From: Aedes albopictus
Lineage: Eukaryota; Arthropoda; Insecta; Diptera; Culicidae
Direction: 5' to 3'
NCBI RefSeq assembly: GCF_035046485.1
Contig: NC_085136.1
Location: 223,762,853-223,826,852, forward strand
DNA: 64,000 nucleotides
In this document: positions 33,230-45,351 of the stretch, one piece after another
Layout: the number at the start of each line of letters is the position of its first letter
Position numbering within the stretch: position 1 is the stretch's first letter
Notes under the pieces: model-generated
Told to the model about the DNA's origin: nothing
What the model saw: only the letters and a program-made list of their open reading frames with translations
The model's database searches: none
Translations under genes and position numbers: made by a program

Positions 33230-33620
33230 AAAACTACACTATGTCACAAATTACTGTCACTGTACTTGTAATTCACTTCATAGAAAACGTCTGGATAGCT
33301 CCCAGTCTCAAGTGGAAAAGACCGACATGCTCCAATTTTCCTCTTGGCATACCCAATTCTTTACCTCCCTTTCACATTTCCCAGCCTCCATTCACCTCTC
33401 TGTGGCCCCTCCATTCAATCGTTCCATTCGTTGTTCTATTATCCAAATGATCCTCCCACTTCGTTGTATGTGTACTTTGTTTTATGTGTGTTACATTTTG
33501 ATGTATTTTTCAAATTCACAGTTGAACTTAGGGAGTATGCCTTATGTTTAGCTACACGCAACCTGAGATTGGCAGATTCTAATACAATTGGGTATGAAAC
33601 ATATACAAATATTGTATTAG
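33230..33620. other. No gene seen
   Basis: Pyrimidine-rich and then AT-rich sequence with short open frames in several registers. No recognisable feature. Confidence 0.4.
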
Positions 33621-33639
33621 GGCCTTGCAAATACAAAAA

Positions 33640-33900
33640 TTGGTAGGTGGCAGTATACCAAAAATTGTATTGGCTTCCTAGAATCTGGAAAAGGAAAATT
33701 TCGCATGTGTGCGTGTGTTCTGTTGCACTGGTTTCTCATTATTTGTTCTATTTTTAGACTGATCATGGCAGCAGCGGCGGCATCAAATACCAATACATGT
33801 TTAAAAAGAAATACGGGCGGCGGCGGGAATCGAACCGAGACACTATCATAGTGATACACAGTATCCTGCGCTCTAACCAGCACGGCTATAACTGCACATG
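33640..33900 (-). mobile_element. tRNA-derived SINE
   Basis: The head at about 33812-33897, read on minus, has an A-box-like GTGCTGGTTAGAGCGC and a B-box GGTTCGATTCCCGCC, 45-50 bases apart, like a tRNA with extra loop sequence. A body with CAGCAGCGGCGGCATC follows. The 3' limit and TSD were not found, so the left border is approximate. It is not a functional tRNA gene: the anticodon arm region is not tRNA-like. Confidence 0.65.
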
Positions 33901-33972
33901 GAAAGACAAGAGGCTGAAAGCCATCATGATCAACACAAACGTGGCTTGGTGATGGAAGTGATACAGCCGCCA

Positions 33973-36036
33973 CACTGCACAATGGGTCCAGAGCCGTATT
34001 TGCGAAGACAAAACTGTTTAAGCTTCAGCTTTAAGTTTTTAGACACATATTGTGTTTTAGAAAGTTTATTTTCAATTGTTGACCCTATTCCCTATTATTG
34101 TTATGTTAGGGTGGTTCGTCTGGTTAAACTGATTCAAAAATCTGCTTTCTAATAATTTTATTTGCGATGCCATGATGGATGGTGATGGATCGTTTAATTA
34201 GAAATTCCACCAGTAAACGGCAAATTCTAAATTTCATATATCTGAGGACTCTCACCACTTAGAAAGTTGGTGTCTTCGACAACGTTGTTAAGTGAGTCAA
34301 GGGCTTACAGTTAATGGTCCACTAGGCGGCGCTAGTTACACATTTGCAAAATCATTCAAATGATTGATATTTTTTCGTGAAGTAATCAACAAGCTGTAAG
34401 TTTGTTTTCTTTGAACGCGTCTAAGTCAAGTCAAAGGTTTTTCAAAGAGCTATGTATTAGTCATAATTGTGTAATGTCGCATTTCATTCGGTTCACTTGA
34501 TCCAGAGATATAGCAATTAAACGAAGAACACTCAAATATGAACTACTTTATTAGAGTTGCTCCAATTTTATGTTAAGTTATCCAATCGAGCCCAAATTTG
34601 TACCGTTTATAGCTTACTAGTTGTTCAACTGGCAGGAAAAAATTGAGAATATTTGGTGCATTTTTGAAAAAGTTACAGCTTGCTGAATATATTTGAAATA
34701 ATAAATAAAAGTTGCATGCTTCAATTAATTCGTAACTAGCGCCGCCTACTGACATAACCTTGAACCAATCAGCTAATCAACTGAGCGGCCGTAACCAACC
34801 TAACAACATCGCCGAAGACATCAACTTTCTAAGTGATCTGAGTCCTGAGATATATGGAATATAATATTTGTTTGCTCACTAGCGCTGCCTTGTGGTGGAA
34901 TTTTGAATCAAACGGCTCATCATTTATTAGTTCTTGACCAGCCAAATAATATTGCCGAAGACACCAACTCTCTAAGTAACCAGGATGATGAGATATTTAA
35001 TACAAACATTTCATCAGTGTTACGTCTGTTTGTCTCTGGTATGACAGATATCACAGACAGCAAGACGTAGCACTGGTGAAATTTCCATACCGTACATCTT
35101 AGCACCATGATTACTTAAATATTCGGTTTACTTGGCAAAGTTGTTAGGCCAGCCAAGGTTTTACTGGTGATGGGCCGTTTGATTCAAAATTCCACCTCTA
35201 GGTAGCGCTGACGATAAATTAATTATTATATTCCATATATCTCAGAACTCTGATTACTTAGAAAGTTGGTTTCTTCGGCAATGTTGTTTGGTTTATTAAG
35301 GCGTTTCAGTTGATTATCTGATTAGCTCAGGATTCTGTCAGTAGACGGCGTTAGTTGCAAATTAGTAGAAGCATGTATCTTTTACTTATTATCTCGAATA
35401 TATTCAGCAACCTGTAACTTTCTATAATGTGTAGGGAATATTCTCAAATTTTATCTGCTAGGGGAACGTCCATAAATTACGTCACGCCAAATTTGCTGAT
35501 TTTCAACCCCCCCCCCCCCCCCTCTCCGCTATGTCACACTTTTTGTATGAAGACTCGAAAAAAATTCTATGGGTCGTCACACTTTGCTGAACCCCCCCTC
35601 CCCCCTCAGAGCGTGACGTAATTTATGGACGCTGGCTAGTTGCACAACTAATTAGCTATAAATGGTACAAATTTGAGCTCGATTGGATAGTTTTACATGA
35701 AGTTGGAGCGACTCTAGTAAAATGTTTCATATTTGAGTGTTCTTAGTTAAACTGCTATATCTCTGGATTAAGTGAACCGAATGAAATGAAATTTCGCACA
35801 TTTATGACTAATATATAGCTCTTTGAAAAACCTTTGACTTGACTTAAATATGCCAAGTTTTAAAAATTGCCTAAAACATTTTGATATTGTATAGAGAATA
35901 ATTAATCAGCAGATTTTTGGATAAGCCACACTTGATTGACCGTAATCATTTCACAATAATAAAAAAAAAGAAATGACAGAACTTGGCAGAAACATTTTTG
36001 CCTTCGTAAATACGACTCTAGACCCATTGTGCACTG
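33973..36036. mobile_element. ~2.06-kb palindromic TIR element
   Basis: The left end CACTGCACAATGGGTC and right end GACCCATTGTGCACTG match, and similarity continues (AGCCGTATTTGCGAAG against CTTCGTAAATACGACT). Blocks such as CTCAAATATGAACTACTTTA and TTCAAAGAGCTATGTATTAG recur inverted at 35700-35850. CA/TG ends suggest hAT. The candidate 8-bp flanks (CAGCCGCC against AAGCCCGC) match only imperfectly. A smaller MITE at 35461-35635 is inserted in the right arm. Confidence 0.65.
35461..35635. mobile_element. Tourist-like MITE, CTA target
   Basis: 175 bp with TIR core CGTCCATAAATTACGTCACGC and an internal run of about 16 C on the left plus C-rich blocks on the right. CTA lies at 35458-35460 and 35636-35638. 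The same type, with GTCCATAAA near the ends and C-runs inside, occurs at 58490-58655. Confidence 0.78.
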
Positions 36037-36082
36037 AAAAGCCCGCATCCAGCAGGTTGCTGTTTGCAAGTGGAAAATTCCA

Positions 36083-36775
36083 TGTAGGGGAACAGAGCCC
36101 AAAATGCCAAGATGGGGTAAAATGGCCCAACTCATAAAATCATTCCTCGATGTGATTTGACCATAACTATCGGTGAATGGTGTCAAGATATGTTTACATA
36201 AAACATTCTTCTAGAAGCTAGGCCGCCTTACCCATAGAAAATCTTTCGATTTCCCAATGAAAACTGTCAACTTCCGGTTTTTTGTACTTGCAATTAAGGT
36301 TTTCAGGTGATTTTATTACCAGCCAAGTGTTTCCAAGCAGATTGAGACACACATGGAGGCGCCTGGTTGTTGATGTCTAAGATTTTCATGTTAGGGGTCA
36401 TTCAAATATGACGACCATCGTTTAGCGGGGAGAGGGGTTTCACTCCATGTATTGAGCATACAAAAATAGCGGACCAGAGGAGCAAAGGAAGTCAGACATG
36501 TCCGAAAAATGAATAACGTAATTTTTGAACGTTTCCATGAAGTGGCATCTTACCCCATGGCAGATGGCCTTTTTGCACCACTTCCGTTTTACGAATCAGT
36601 TTTTGAAATCGCTAAAAATCGATGAAAATGCGTTAGTTTAGTGAATATTTTTGCTGAAGTATCGAGCAAATATTGTCTAGTTGCTGTTACCACCTTGAAA
36701 GCCTAACAAGTGAGGCTAATTATCATTGAAAACGATGAAAGTTTGAAAAATGGCATTTTACCCCACTTGACCCTA
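36083..36775. mobile_element. Probable TIR element with GGGGTAAAA motifs
   Basis: Begins TAGGGGAACAGAGCCC then GATGGGGTAAAATGGCCC. Ends TGGCATTTTACCCCACTTGA then CCCTAGACA. The inner motifs are inverted, but the terminal repeats are poorly preserved, so the borders are approximate. Confidence 0.5.
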
Positions 36776-37149
36776 GACAATAGGACGCGAAGCTCAGCAG
36801 CGAAGCGAAAGTTATTTTTAGACGCGACCCGGTTCAACTTCTCGGGTTTGAATGGAGGTGTTTGTGTGTAGTGGTATGGAAGCTATGGAACCGTGTAGCG
36901 CATCTTAATACAACGAATGGATTATGATTTATCACATTTTCTGTACGTTTTTAATACATAAATTGGTAGAAAAGGCATATCTCAATTTTTGGTAGCTTTT
37001 CTTGTTTTGCGTGTACAGTTACAATTACAAACCTTCTTCCCTACAATATTGTGTACAATAAACAAGCAAGCTTTACGAAAATACTTCATAACGAACAGTA
37101 TATACCAATTATCTCTACTCTCTGCCTTACCTCTCTGCCTGCCTTAATA

Positions 37150-38110
37150 TGCGCTCGGGTTGGATCCTAGGGTAAAGTACCCAAAACGGTAACAAGAGTC
37201 GCCTCTGTTGTAAGGGCCCTCACCTGGACTCCTTCACCAAGGACCAGGATCTTTTCACCCATACCAGTACGTCTACTTCTGCGCACGTCTGCTCCCAGAT
37301 CCACGAGCTTGGCGTTGCTTTACACCGTCCTCAAGACCTCCGAGTATGAACAGTCTGGTCCTGATGACGAGCGCGTTGCCCTTCACGCGCTAGGCATCTG
37401 CTCTTTTACGCCTTCTTGGTTTGGCGTCCCTGATATCCTCGGCTTGCGGTTTTTTTTTCTTCCTCTTCCGCTCGATATTCGTCCAAGGGGCGTCCTCCCT
37501 TTGGTTCGCCCTACTCTGTGGTTACAGAGGGCCTTTCAACGGTCGCAACCCCCCGTTCCCTTCCATCCGGGACGGTTCAGTCCTTTCAAGCCCACCCTTC
37601 CCAGCGTTCCGGGATGCCTGGCTGGGTCCGACTTGCCGGTATAACTGCCGACTTTCGGTGTTAGTATCCACCCAGCCTTGTGTGCACTGCCAGAGAGCTC
37701 CGTCCTGTCGGCCGCCTCACCCGCTTCTGCGAGTGCTTGTCAAAAAAAGTCTCATCCGTTGCACCTTTTGGGCTTCCTGCGAAAGCGAAGGCCTCCGTCT
37801 GGGTAGACTTCGTAACCTTTGCTTTCGCCGGTTCTTCCGCTGCTGCAGTCTTCACGAATCTTTCGTGGTCTTGTTTGACATCGCCCATCGACTTACGAAG
37901 TCGCAACAGGGCCGTTTTTAGGTCCTTGCTTATGTTGGACTTCGTGGACGCAAAGTTGGTGATCTCGCCAAGCTGCTGCTTGGCCACCTCTATTGCAGAC
38001 ATCCCATCTCCTTTTTGGTCCTCTGGTGGTACTTTGATGGTCCTCATCAGCCACACTCCGTACAATATCTTCCCCGGCAGGCCAGCCGGAGAATGAATCG
38101 GAGCTAACAC
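37150..38110 (-). pseudogene. R1-like LINE ORF1, N-terminal part
   Basis: The frame at 38110-37661 reads PGKILYGVWLMRTIKV, then the helical SNISKDLKTALLRLRKSMGD and KQDHERFVKTAAAEEPAKAK, then a basic linker ending HTRLGGY. Downstream frames to 37150 include GMGEKILVLGEGVQVRALTT. This layout matches the coiled N-terminal and middle parts of R1-type ORF1. It could be the upstream half of the ORF1 at 32250-32720, separated by later insertions, or a second copy. I cannot decide. Confidence 0.6.
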
Positions 38111-38164
38111 GCTGGAGTGGAGGTGGGGTTGTGATGAGGTTCATCAGGCCCAGGACTGAATGTC

Positions 38165-38245
38165 TGCTGCCTAAGCAATCCATATAGCTCTGTGCGGTAG
38201 ATACTGTCGTATGCTGCCTTAATGTCGCGAACTGGCGATGCGTTG
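38165..38245 (-). pseudogene. RTE reverse transcriptase scrap
   Basis: On minus, 38240-38165 reads RDIKAAYDSIYRTELYGLL, the conserved RT block equivalent to FKSAYDTNDRELLW in the 19-kb copy. It is isolated on both sides. Confidence 0.6.
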
Positions 38246-38249
38246 AGAA

Positions 38250-39280
38250 TGAATTTTATGTAGCCACGAAGAGTCGATGGTTTCTTCGTTTGTCCAGAAC
38301 TTGGCAGTGATAGATGTTATCGGTCGGCAGTTGCAAATCACTCCAGATACGGTCAAATCTAGACTAGAATTTACTAGGTCTAGTTGTGACCCACTGAGTT
38401 GAACCCAACCTGACACCTTGAAGATGTCGAAATAGATGTCTGCTCCGAGACTGACACGAAAGCGGATGGTTGATTGAAGCTTGTGCCGAACGCGCGATGA
38501 AAACTGTCCGATTCCAGTTATCGGTACCTACGTTAACCTAGGTAAGTTTAGACTTGATCAGCTGAGCGAGCGCTTCGGTTATAATGTCGCACTCACTAAC
38601 GTAGTCTAGGAGGGCTCTTGCTGCAAATTCGACAAGAATGACTACTGCGAAATCACGCGTGTTAATTTTATACCGTAAGAAGTGCAGCTAACGGTTTCAA
38701 AGCGATACTACAAAGGTGGAGTTTTGAGGTTGCTCTTGTACGACGGGAGCAGAGGGGACATCTTCCGAAGTTCTGGAGTTTGCAGACGCTGGAAGGGCTT
38801 CCCCGAGAGAGTAGAGTATGTTGGTGGCGTGACAGGTGTGACAGGTGCTGAACGAGAGTTATTCAGGAACTTGATGTCTATTACGGAGACCATTGTGGCA
38901 GATGCGGTGACGTCGAACATCCTCCTTCTTGTCTTGAAATGGTAGTTTTTTTTAGAAAATAGCGCATTGGTGCAAGCGTGGCGTGAGGAATAGGCTTCAA
39001 AGGGTACTATGAGGCACAGCTTTAATTGGCTTGTTGATTATATGCAATACGATGACTTTATGTTGTATGTAGGTCGTTAGTAGGGATAGAGACAAATTGG
39101 AAATCTTTGCGCGTCGCACACGTTACAACGAAACAGCATAACCAACTCGAAGGAGGCGAATATGTAAAATCGGTTGTTTGCTGCACACAGCTGCACACTA
39201 CATTTTGCCGTGCGTTGAAATTCTCTTGTCACCCGAACTCTGCCGTATGTACTCTTTTGTGCTTGGTTCTATGCTTATTC
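38250..39280. other. No gene seen
   Basis: Mixed sequence between the LINE scraps and the TTTCAGG-type repeat. The short open frames show no domain. Confidence 0.35.
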
Positions 39281-39289
39281 CTTGACTTT

Positions 39290-39665
39290 ATACGATATTT
39301 TTTCAGGATCGTTTCAGAGAAGATCCAGGATGTCCAGAACAGAGTACCACAAGTTAAAGAAGGATATCAGATTAGTTCCACTAGTGTTGCAGGGCGTTTC
39401 AAGAAAGTTTAGGTGTATTCGCGCAAGGGTAGACCCCGTAGGAGCGCTTCAGACGTTGTCAGGGAGTTCCAGAGAAAATTCATTACCATTTTAGGGGGTT
39501 TCAAGGCGTTTCAAGGAATTTCAGTGACGATTAAAGTGGTTTGAGGGATTATGGAAGCTATACAGTGGTTTTCAGAGGGATTTCAGAAGCGTTTGTGAAT
39601 AGGTTTACGGGTGTATTAGAGAGTATCTGTACGTGTCAAGGTGTTATAATGGGTTTTCAGAGCGG
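39290..39665. repeat. TTTCAGG-type degenerate repeat
   Basis: GTTTCAGAG, GTTTCAAGG and TTTTCAGAGG motifs every 20-40 bp. It continues after the SINE at 40125-40400, so the SINE inserted into this block. Confidence 0.65.
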
Positions 39666-39680
39666 TATCTGGACCGTTTT

Positions 39681-40110
39681 TTTATTCTTCAATCACTTAA
39701 CCTAATTTACAGCTCTATTGTCCACTTGAGCACTGCGTGAGCGATTCCAATTGGAAGCTGTACATACACTTTTTGTACAGCGCCTAAATGTATTCTATTT
39801 CTAATTGTACTACATCAAACTGATTGCCGTTGCACTGCTTTCACTCTCTACCCTATCATGGTAGAAAGATGAGCACGAGGATGTTGATGAGTGGCTGTTG
39901 GTTGTTCCTGTTTCCAGTCCGATTGGGGGTCCATTATGGGTTGCCGTTCGCCGATGTCCAAATATCCGGGTTCATTTGAGCTCAGAAGAGGGTCAGTGTC
40001 AGCTGCTCTCAGGGGGAAAGAGCAACTGATAAAAGGACCGGGGCTGGGTTCGAACCCATGATCATCTGATTACGAAGAAACGTGTAGCAACTACGCCACG
40101 GGCTCCGGTG
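39681..40110 (-). mobile_element. tRNA-derived SINE, 430 bp, 14-bp TSD
   Basis: Flanked by ATCTGGACCGTTTT at 39667-39680 and 40111-40124. Read on minus, the head is GGAGCCCGTGGCGTAGTTGC (A-box TGGCGTAGTTG), then GGGTTCGAACCCAG (B-box) about 40 bases on, as in a tRNA. A 350-bp unrelated body follows and ends in an AATAAA-like tail. Complete in length. Feilai-like SINEs of Aedes have this plan, but I do not assert the family. Confidence 0.87.
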
Positions 40111-40124
40111 ATCTGGACCGTTTT

Positions 40125-40410
40125 ATGGGATTTAAATTTGATTTCAGGGGGTTTGAGAAGCATTTCCAGGGGTTTCAGGGCATTTCAAGAGGCTTTAGTA
40201 ACGTTTCAAGGGCTTTTAACCCACAGATGTGACACCGATGAGGTTTCAGCAGCAGTGGCGAAACACTCTAGCTCCAGAAGGTTAAGGGAATTCAGGAACA
40301 TTTCAAGGATTTTCAGGGTGGTTTCTGGAGGGTTTGAAGAGTATTTTAGGGGGTTTCAGATGGATTTCTCGAGAGATTAAAAAGCGTTTTAAGGCGGTTC
40401 AAGGCACTTG
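40125..40410. repeat. TTTCAGG-type degenerate repeat, right part
   Basis: GGTTTCAGGGCATTTC-like units continuing the block at 39290-39665 after the SINE. Confidence 0.62.
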
Positions 40411-40414
40411 TTTC

Positions 40415-41140
40415 ATGAATTAGACATTTAAATTTATTTAAGGGCAAATGTCTCATGAAAGTTTCAGGACAGATGCGCAGTTCCCTGGCCTTGGAATACA
40501 GGCAGACCCACTGCTACCCCTGGAACCCGCCTGGAACTTCTCTAGAACCGTTCCTGAAACACCCTAAAACGTCCATGAAGACCTATGCTGCTGTTCTACA
40601 CCCCATATTCCCATGTTTTATGGAAATCGGATTCCCGGAATCCCATATAACATGGGACAACTATACGTAGAACGGCAGTACGTTCTTGGCGAACGAATGA
40701 AAATATGTTATTCGGAAGAATATGGCCATCTCAGTCTTGATTGTCATTTGCCCGACGTTTCAGCAATAGGAAGTGGTCTTTTTCAAGGAAAAAATCTGGG
40801 TTTTTGAGCTGACAGTTCTACGCTTAATTGTCCTATGTTATATTGGATGCCCATATGACATGGGATAATTATGCGTATAAGGGTAGTGGTTTTGTGGTAA
40901 AGTTGTTCGTTTGTACCGAGAACGAAGTTGGTGGGTTTGATTTCGCACATGTCGTATACGAGTTACGACAGCGCAATTTTAGGTTTTATAGACGTCACTA
41001 TGACTTACTTCTAGCATTATATTAGAAGTAAGTTATAGTAATTCCAAAACTTACGCTGCCATGACTCTTATGTGACATGCGTTTTGTTTTTGAGGTCAGT
41101 AGGCTAACAAGCGGACAGAACGAAGCCTCCAACGTGAAAA
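40415..41140. other. No gene seen
   Basis: Contains a near-repeat of CATATNACATGGGACAACTAT-like sequence at 40644-40665 and 40852-40872. Nothing else is supportable. Confidence 0.35.
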
Positions 41141-41149
41141 AATAGGATT

Positions 41150-41580
41150 CTAAGGACCATCAGATATTGATCCAGGCTCTCGTTGTCCAGCATCTCGAGT
41201 TCTATCTGCGTTGCGTTGAAGTCCTTTCAGAGGATCAAAAGATGTTAAAGACGCACCGAAACCTTTTGAGGATCCCGCTGCTCCTGGTACATTTCTTCTG
41301 AGACGAAAATCTTGAAGAAATTGAATGGAGGTCAAGAGACTCTTCAGGCGATTCATAAGGTCCTTGATACGACTTTCCGTTGTGAGCTAGCAATTATTTC
41401 CAGGAAGTATTGTATCCTCTTTACGTGTTCAAATAATGACAGCGACACGACGTAGTGATCTTGTATCATCCACGTTGTTGCCAACGACAGCACCTTGCAC
41501 AGACTCGAAAGGAGCGTTATTAGCCTAGCTAGATGGGCTGGACAGAATTCTCCAATAGATTGGCCCACTACTACAGTCAC
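41150..41580 (-). other. Coding-like stretch of unknown origin
   Basis: Two overlapping minus-strand frames (41580-41353 and 41356-41150) read as helix-rich, non-repetitive protein: CPAHLARLITLLSSLCKVL and HVKRIQYFLEIIASSQRKV, then MNRLKSLLTSIQFLQDFRL. They overlap by 4 bp in different registers, as a frameshifted pseudogene would. The upstream minus sequence has no in-frame ATG before 41580. I do not recognise the family. It could be a host exon or pseudogene, or chance. Confidence 0.3.
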
Positions 41581-41589
41581 ATTTTAACA

Positions 41590-42415
41590 CCAAGTGGGCC
41601 GTCAGTGGGAAACTTTCCGTTTGACGAGAAGTTTTCTCCGGCTGGAGTGGAAACCGAACTAGTTTGTTGTTTCTTCAGTTCACCTTTCTGAAGATGAACT
41701 GAGAACACCGTTCAAATATAATTAATCAATATCTGATTGTAGACGGACACAGCACTATCGCACCTCCCTCCAGCAATGTATATGCAAGAAAACATCGAAA
41801 TCAAATCGACCAAATTGACTGCAGCTAATCAATCTTCCAACAGGCGTCTGACAGCGCTATCCGGATAGTTACTTAACGATGCGATGGTCGGATGCTGTGG
41901 CTGTACCCGAGGCTAAATCACCCTGACTTCCTAATTGCTGCACGATTCGATTGTAATAAGCTAAACACAGTCGAATCAGTTAGTGGAAGGACGTTGACGA
42001 TGGGGTCTTGTGGTCAGCAGCTTCTCCAGGATACCAGACCGACCAGGTCCTGACCTGAGCCGAGTGGAAGGATATCACTTTACCAATTAATTATGTAGCA
42101 AAAGTGGCACCATCACGTATAGAGAGAGAGGTAGCCAGCAGAAGAGGATTTTATATTGTGCTTGGGGATTGAAACGCCTACACCATCAGCCACTACCCGG
42201 CCAGCGCCACCATCGCAAGCGAAGAGGCCTCCGTTGCAAATTGAATAGGTGCACGCTCGATCAATCATTGATTGGATCGCAAACAGTCATTAGCATTGAT
42301 GAAATTAAACATTGTATTTGGGAACGGAGCCGTTTTTGAATTAGTGGACCGGGCGTGAGAATTTGTCTTCATTATGTGTGGCTCATCGAACGCGAACAAA
42401 GTGGGTTTGTGTTGT
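41590..42415. other. No gene seen
   Basis: Apparently single-copy sequence without a supportable open frame or repeat. Confidence 0.4.
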
Positions 42416-42420
42416 GGATA

Positions 42421-43555
42421 AAGGGTGATACGGTCAAAATTTGGTCACACGATTTTTTTCATAACTTTAGACTGCGTGCACCAAAACAGCTGAATTTTGG
42501 ACCAGTAATGCTACATTATATGTAGCTTATACCATAAAATTTTCATCAAAATCAATTGAGTATTGGTTGATATATAGACAAAACCATCGACCTACCTTTG
42601 TAAAATTTTGTACAAAGGCGCTCCATAGTAAATTTTCGGAAATTTAAGGTCAATAAAGCACAATTTTGATTATAGAACTACCAATACTGCTCCGATTTTT
42701 ATCAAAATTTTACAGTATAGTACTATTATGAAAATACGTTCTTAGTAAAATTTTGAGGCATTTTGTATGAATACTTTCAAAGTTGTAGCAGTTTGAATAT
42801 GAAAAAAACTGATCGGGTTCCACTTAAGCAAATATAACTTTGTAACGGCTGGATCAAATTGAATGAAATTTTTACACAACATTTTGATATGCATACTACA
42901 CATACAGAAAAATTTTCATTGAAATCGGTTAAGTATCTCTGGCTCTATAAATAAAACAGTAAAAATGTATGAATCCTCTTTGCACAAAATTTTAAAATTG
43001 CGGATCTCAGGGTTCAACAATATCTCCGCAAATACTAGACCGATTTTGATGAAAATTTTATGGTACAAGCTACATATAATGTACCATTACTGATCCAAAA
43101 ATCAGCTGTTTTGGTGTACGCAATCTAAAGTTATGAAAAAAATTGTGTGACCAAAATTTGACTTGACTCGACAAAATTTGACAAAATTTGACCACCTAAA
43201 CAAATATAACTTTGTAACGGCTGAATCAAATTCAATGAAATTTTTACATAACATGTTGATATGTATACTTTACACACAGAAAAATTTTCATTGAAATTGG
43301 TTCAGTATTTCTGGCTCTATAAAAAAAAGAGTAAAAATGTGTTCTTATTTTTTAATCCACTTTGTACAAAATTTTAAAATTGCAGTTTTTAGGATTCACA
43401 ATCTCTCCGCAAATACTAAACCGATTTTGATGAAAATTTTATGGTATAAGCTACATATAATGTAGCATTACTGGTCCAAAAATCAGCTGTTTTGGTGTAC
43501 GCAATCTTAAGTTATGAAAAAAATTGTGTGACCAAATTTTGACCGTATCACCCTT
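42421..43555. mobile_element. 1135-bp MITE, TA target, AAGGGTGATACGG ends
   Basis: TIR AAGGGTGATACGGTC at the left and GACCGTATCACCCTT at the right, flanked by TA at 42419-42420 and 43556-43557. The inverted similarity continues through GTCACAC. The right half carries an internal direct duplication: CAAATATAACTTTGTAACGG at 42829 and 43200, each followed by about 330 similar bases. A partial inner terminus lies at about 43150-43195. Non-coding. Confidence 0.87.
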
Positions 43556-43559
43556 TAGG

Positions 43560-44290
43560 TGGTGACCTGAATTGAAAATTGGCTTTAAATTGATTTGTTA
43601 CCTATTGTTGGTAGGAAAATAGGAGATTATTTGATTATGCAGCAGGAAAACCTGTACTGCGACAAATTAAACATGCACGGTTGATTTTCAAAACAAACCT
43701 AATCCTTTAATTCGGGCTTTTCATTCGATGCATTGCATTGAGAGAAACAAAGTTAAAATGAAGTGCATATCTAAAAGAGTGAATACTGTCTATATGTTAT
43801 ATTCCCATAGGTAACAAAATATAATTATAAAGCCTAATAATAACACTGGATTATTAAGATTATATGCAGGAAATACTACAACAGATCCCGCTGCTATCAT
43901 GAAAAACTCGCTGGTATAGAATCCGTAAGTAATTAGTGTATAGGACTGATAGGTAAACATTCGCAGCGAAAAAAATGTTAGATCAATCGGAAAAACTAGT
44001 GTGAGTTCCATGCCAGAAGTGGTTACTATTGTGAATAGATGAACGAAAAGAAAAACTTTTTAAGATACGACCTCTACATTATTTACAAACGTTTGTGTTT
44101 CCACCTTCACGTTAACATGCTCCAGTGCAATGTTGCAAGTGACAGAAGAAGGCCCTGGGGTACCAGTAGAAGCAGAAACACGCCAAGAAGCAGTCTTGCA
44201 CTTGAATAAACAGCAACGAGTCGGACAAATTCAGCGTCAACCTTTACCTACAAAGCTGCGTCTAGCGCAGCGCTAGAAGAGAAATCAGAA
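43560..44290. other. No gene seen
   Basis: AT-rich sequence; no supportable feature. Confidence 0.4.
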
Positions 44291-44306
44291 GCGATAGAAC
44301 GATGAG

Positions 44307-44567
44307 TTGAAGACGGTGATGCAACTGCGAAGGAAGAAATCAGAAAGCATTCGAGCAGAGGAAGATGGAGTTGGAGATGCCGATGATGAAGAAGAACAAC
44401 AAAGAAGATTGACAGCGGAGATTCAGTGGCTGAAGGCTACCCATGAACCGTTCGAGATGCAAATGGCGGCCAGGGATGAGAAGTTGGCGGAGCTGTTGTG
44501 TCACCGACACCGAAAGAGGACTACGATATCACCACGAGGACGATGGAATTTCCCTATTCGGATCTGA
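44307..44567 (+). other. Coiled-coil-like open frame, possible gag scrap
   Basis: 86 codons from a probable non-AUG-limited frame, strongly charged (EEDGVGDADDEEEQQRRL, MAARDEKLAELL), predicted helical. Such segments occur in the N-terminal parts of LTR-element gag proteins, but no diagnostic motif is present. It abuts the broken 3' end of the RTE copy. Confidence 0.25.
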
Positions 44568-44654
44568 AAAACCAGAGCTCAAATCAATCCATAAACGCGA
44601 AGACAAGGAAAAGTGCTCCGAGGAAGAAATCTCACAACATTCTCCGTACTGAAG

Positions 44655-45351
44655 TTGAACATGTGTCAAGTTTGTGGGAAGACTGTACGCAACACCTTCC
44701 GTTTGAATACTCCAAGGGCGCGTTGGTCCTCTGCACGTAGGATCCATGCTCATAGAGGATTACCGGTCTAATCAGCGTTTTGTAGATAGTTAACTTCGTG
44801 TAACGGCGAACTTTGTTCGATCGTAGAGTTCTGCGGAGTTCAAAATAAGCTCGATTTCCTGCCACAATGCGTCTCTGAATTTCTCTGATGGTGTCGTTGG
44901 CGGTGGTCACCAGTGAGCCAAAGAACACGAATTCTTCAACCGGCTCGATTTCATCACCGTCGATATAAATTCGGGGTGGCGGGCGCGGTGATTCCTCTCT
45001 GGAGGCATTTGCCATCATGTACTTTGTCTTCGACACATAAATGACTAATCCGATTCGCCTGGCTTCACTCTTTAGTCGGATGTACGTTTCCGCCATCGTC
45101 TCAAATTTACGAGCTATAATATCAATTTTATCAGCGAAACCAAGCAGCTGAACGGACTTCCTGAAAATCGTCCCACTTGTGTTTATCCCCGCTCTCCTTA
45201 TTACACCTTCTAAGGCGATGCTAAACAGCGAGCTCGAAAGATCATCACCTTGCCGTAACCCTCTACGAGATTGGAAGGGACTCGAGCACGTCCCTGATAC
45301 TCGAACTATACACATCACTCGATCCATGTTCGCCTTGATCAATTGTATCAG
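44655..45351 (-). pseudogene. RTE LINE, RT 3' part (segment 1 of a split copy)
   Basis: Minus-strand frame from 45342: IKANMDRVMCIVRVSG, RRGLRQGDDLSS, LLGFADKIDIIARKFE (the catalytic ADD is altered to ADK), then SKTKYMMANASREESPRPPP and LRSNKVRRYTKLTIYK. It breaks off after the ERKVLR equivalent near 44680. The upstream continuation is at 48873-49313, on the other side of the provirus at 45352-48872. The next segment upstream is at 58329-59790. Confidence 0.87.

Noticed and set aside
33812..33897. Possible tRNA gene
   Set aside because: Pol III boxes are present, but the cloverleaf is not intact and a SINE body follows.
38530..38545. CCTAGGTAAGTTTAG as a recursive or 5' splice site
   Set aside because: The GTAAGT is good, but no pyrimidine tract precedes it and it lies in LINE-derived or unknown sequence.
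40035..40110. Possible tRNA gene at the SINE head
   Set aside because: Belongs to a 430-bp retroposon with a 14-bp TSD; not a free-standing tRNA.
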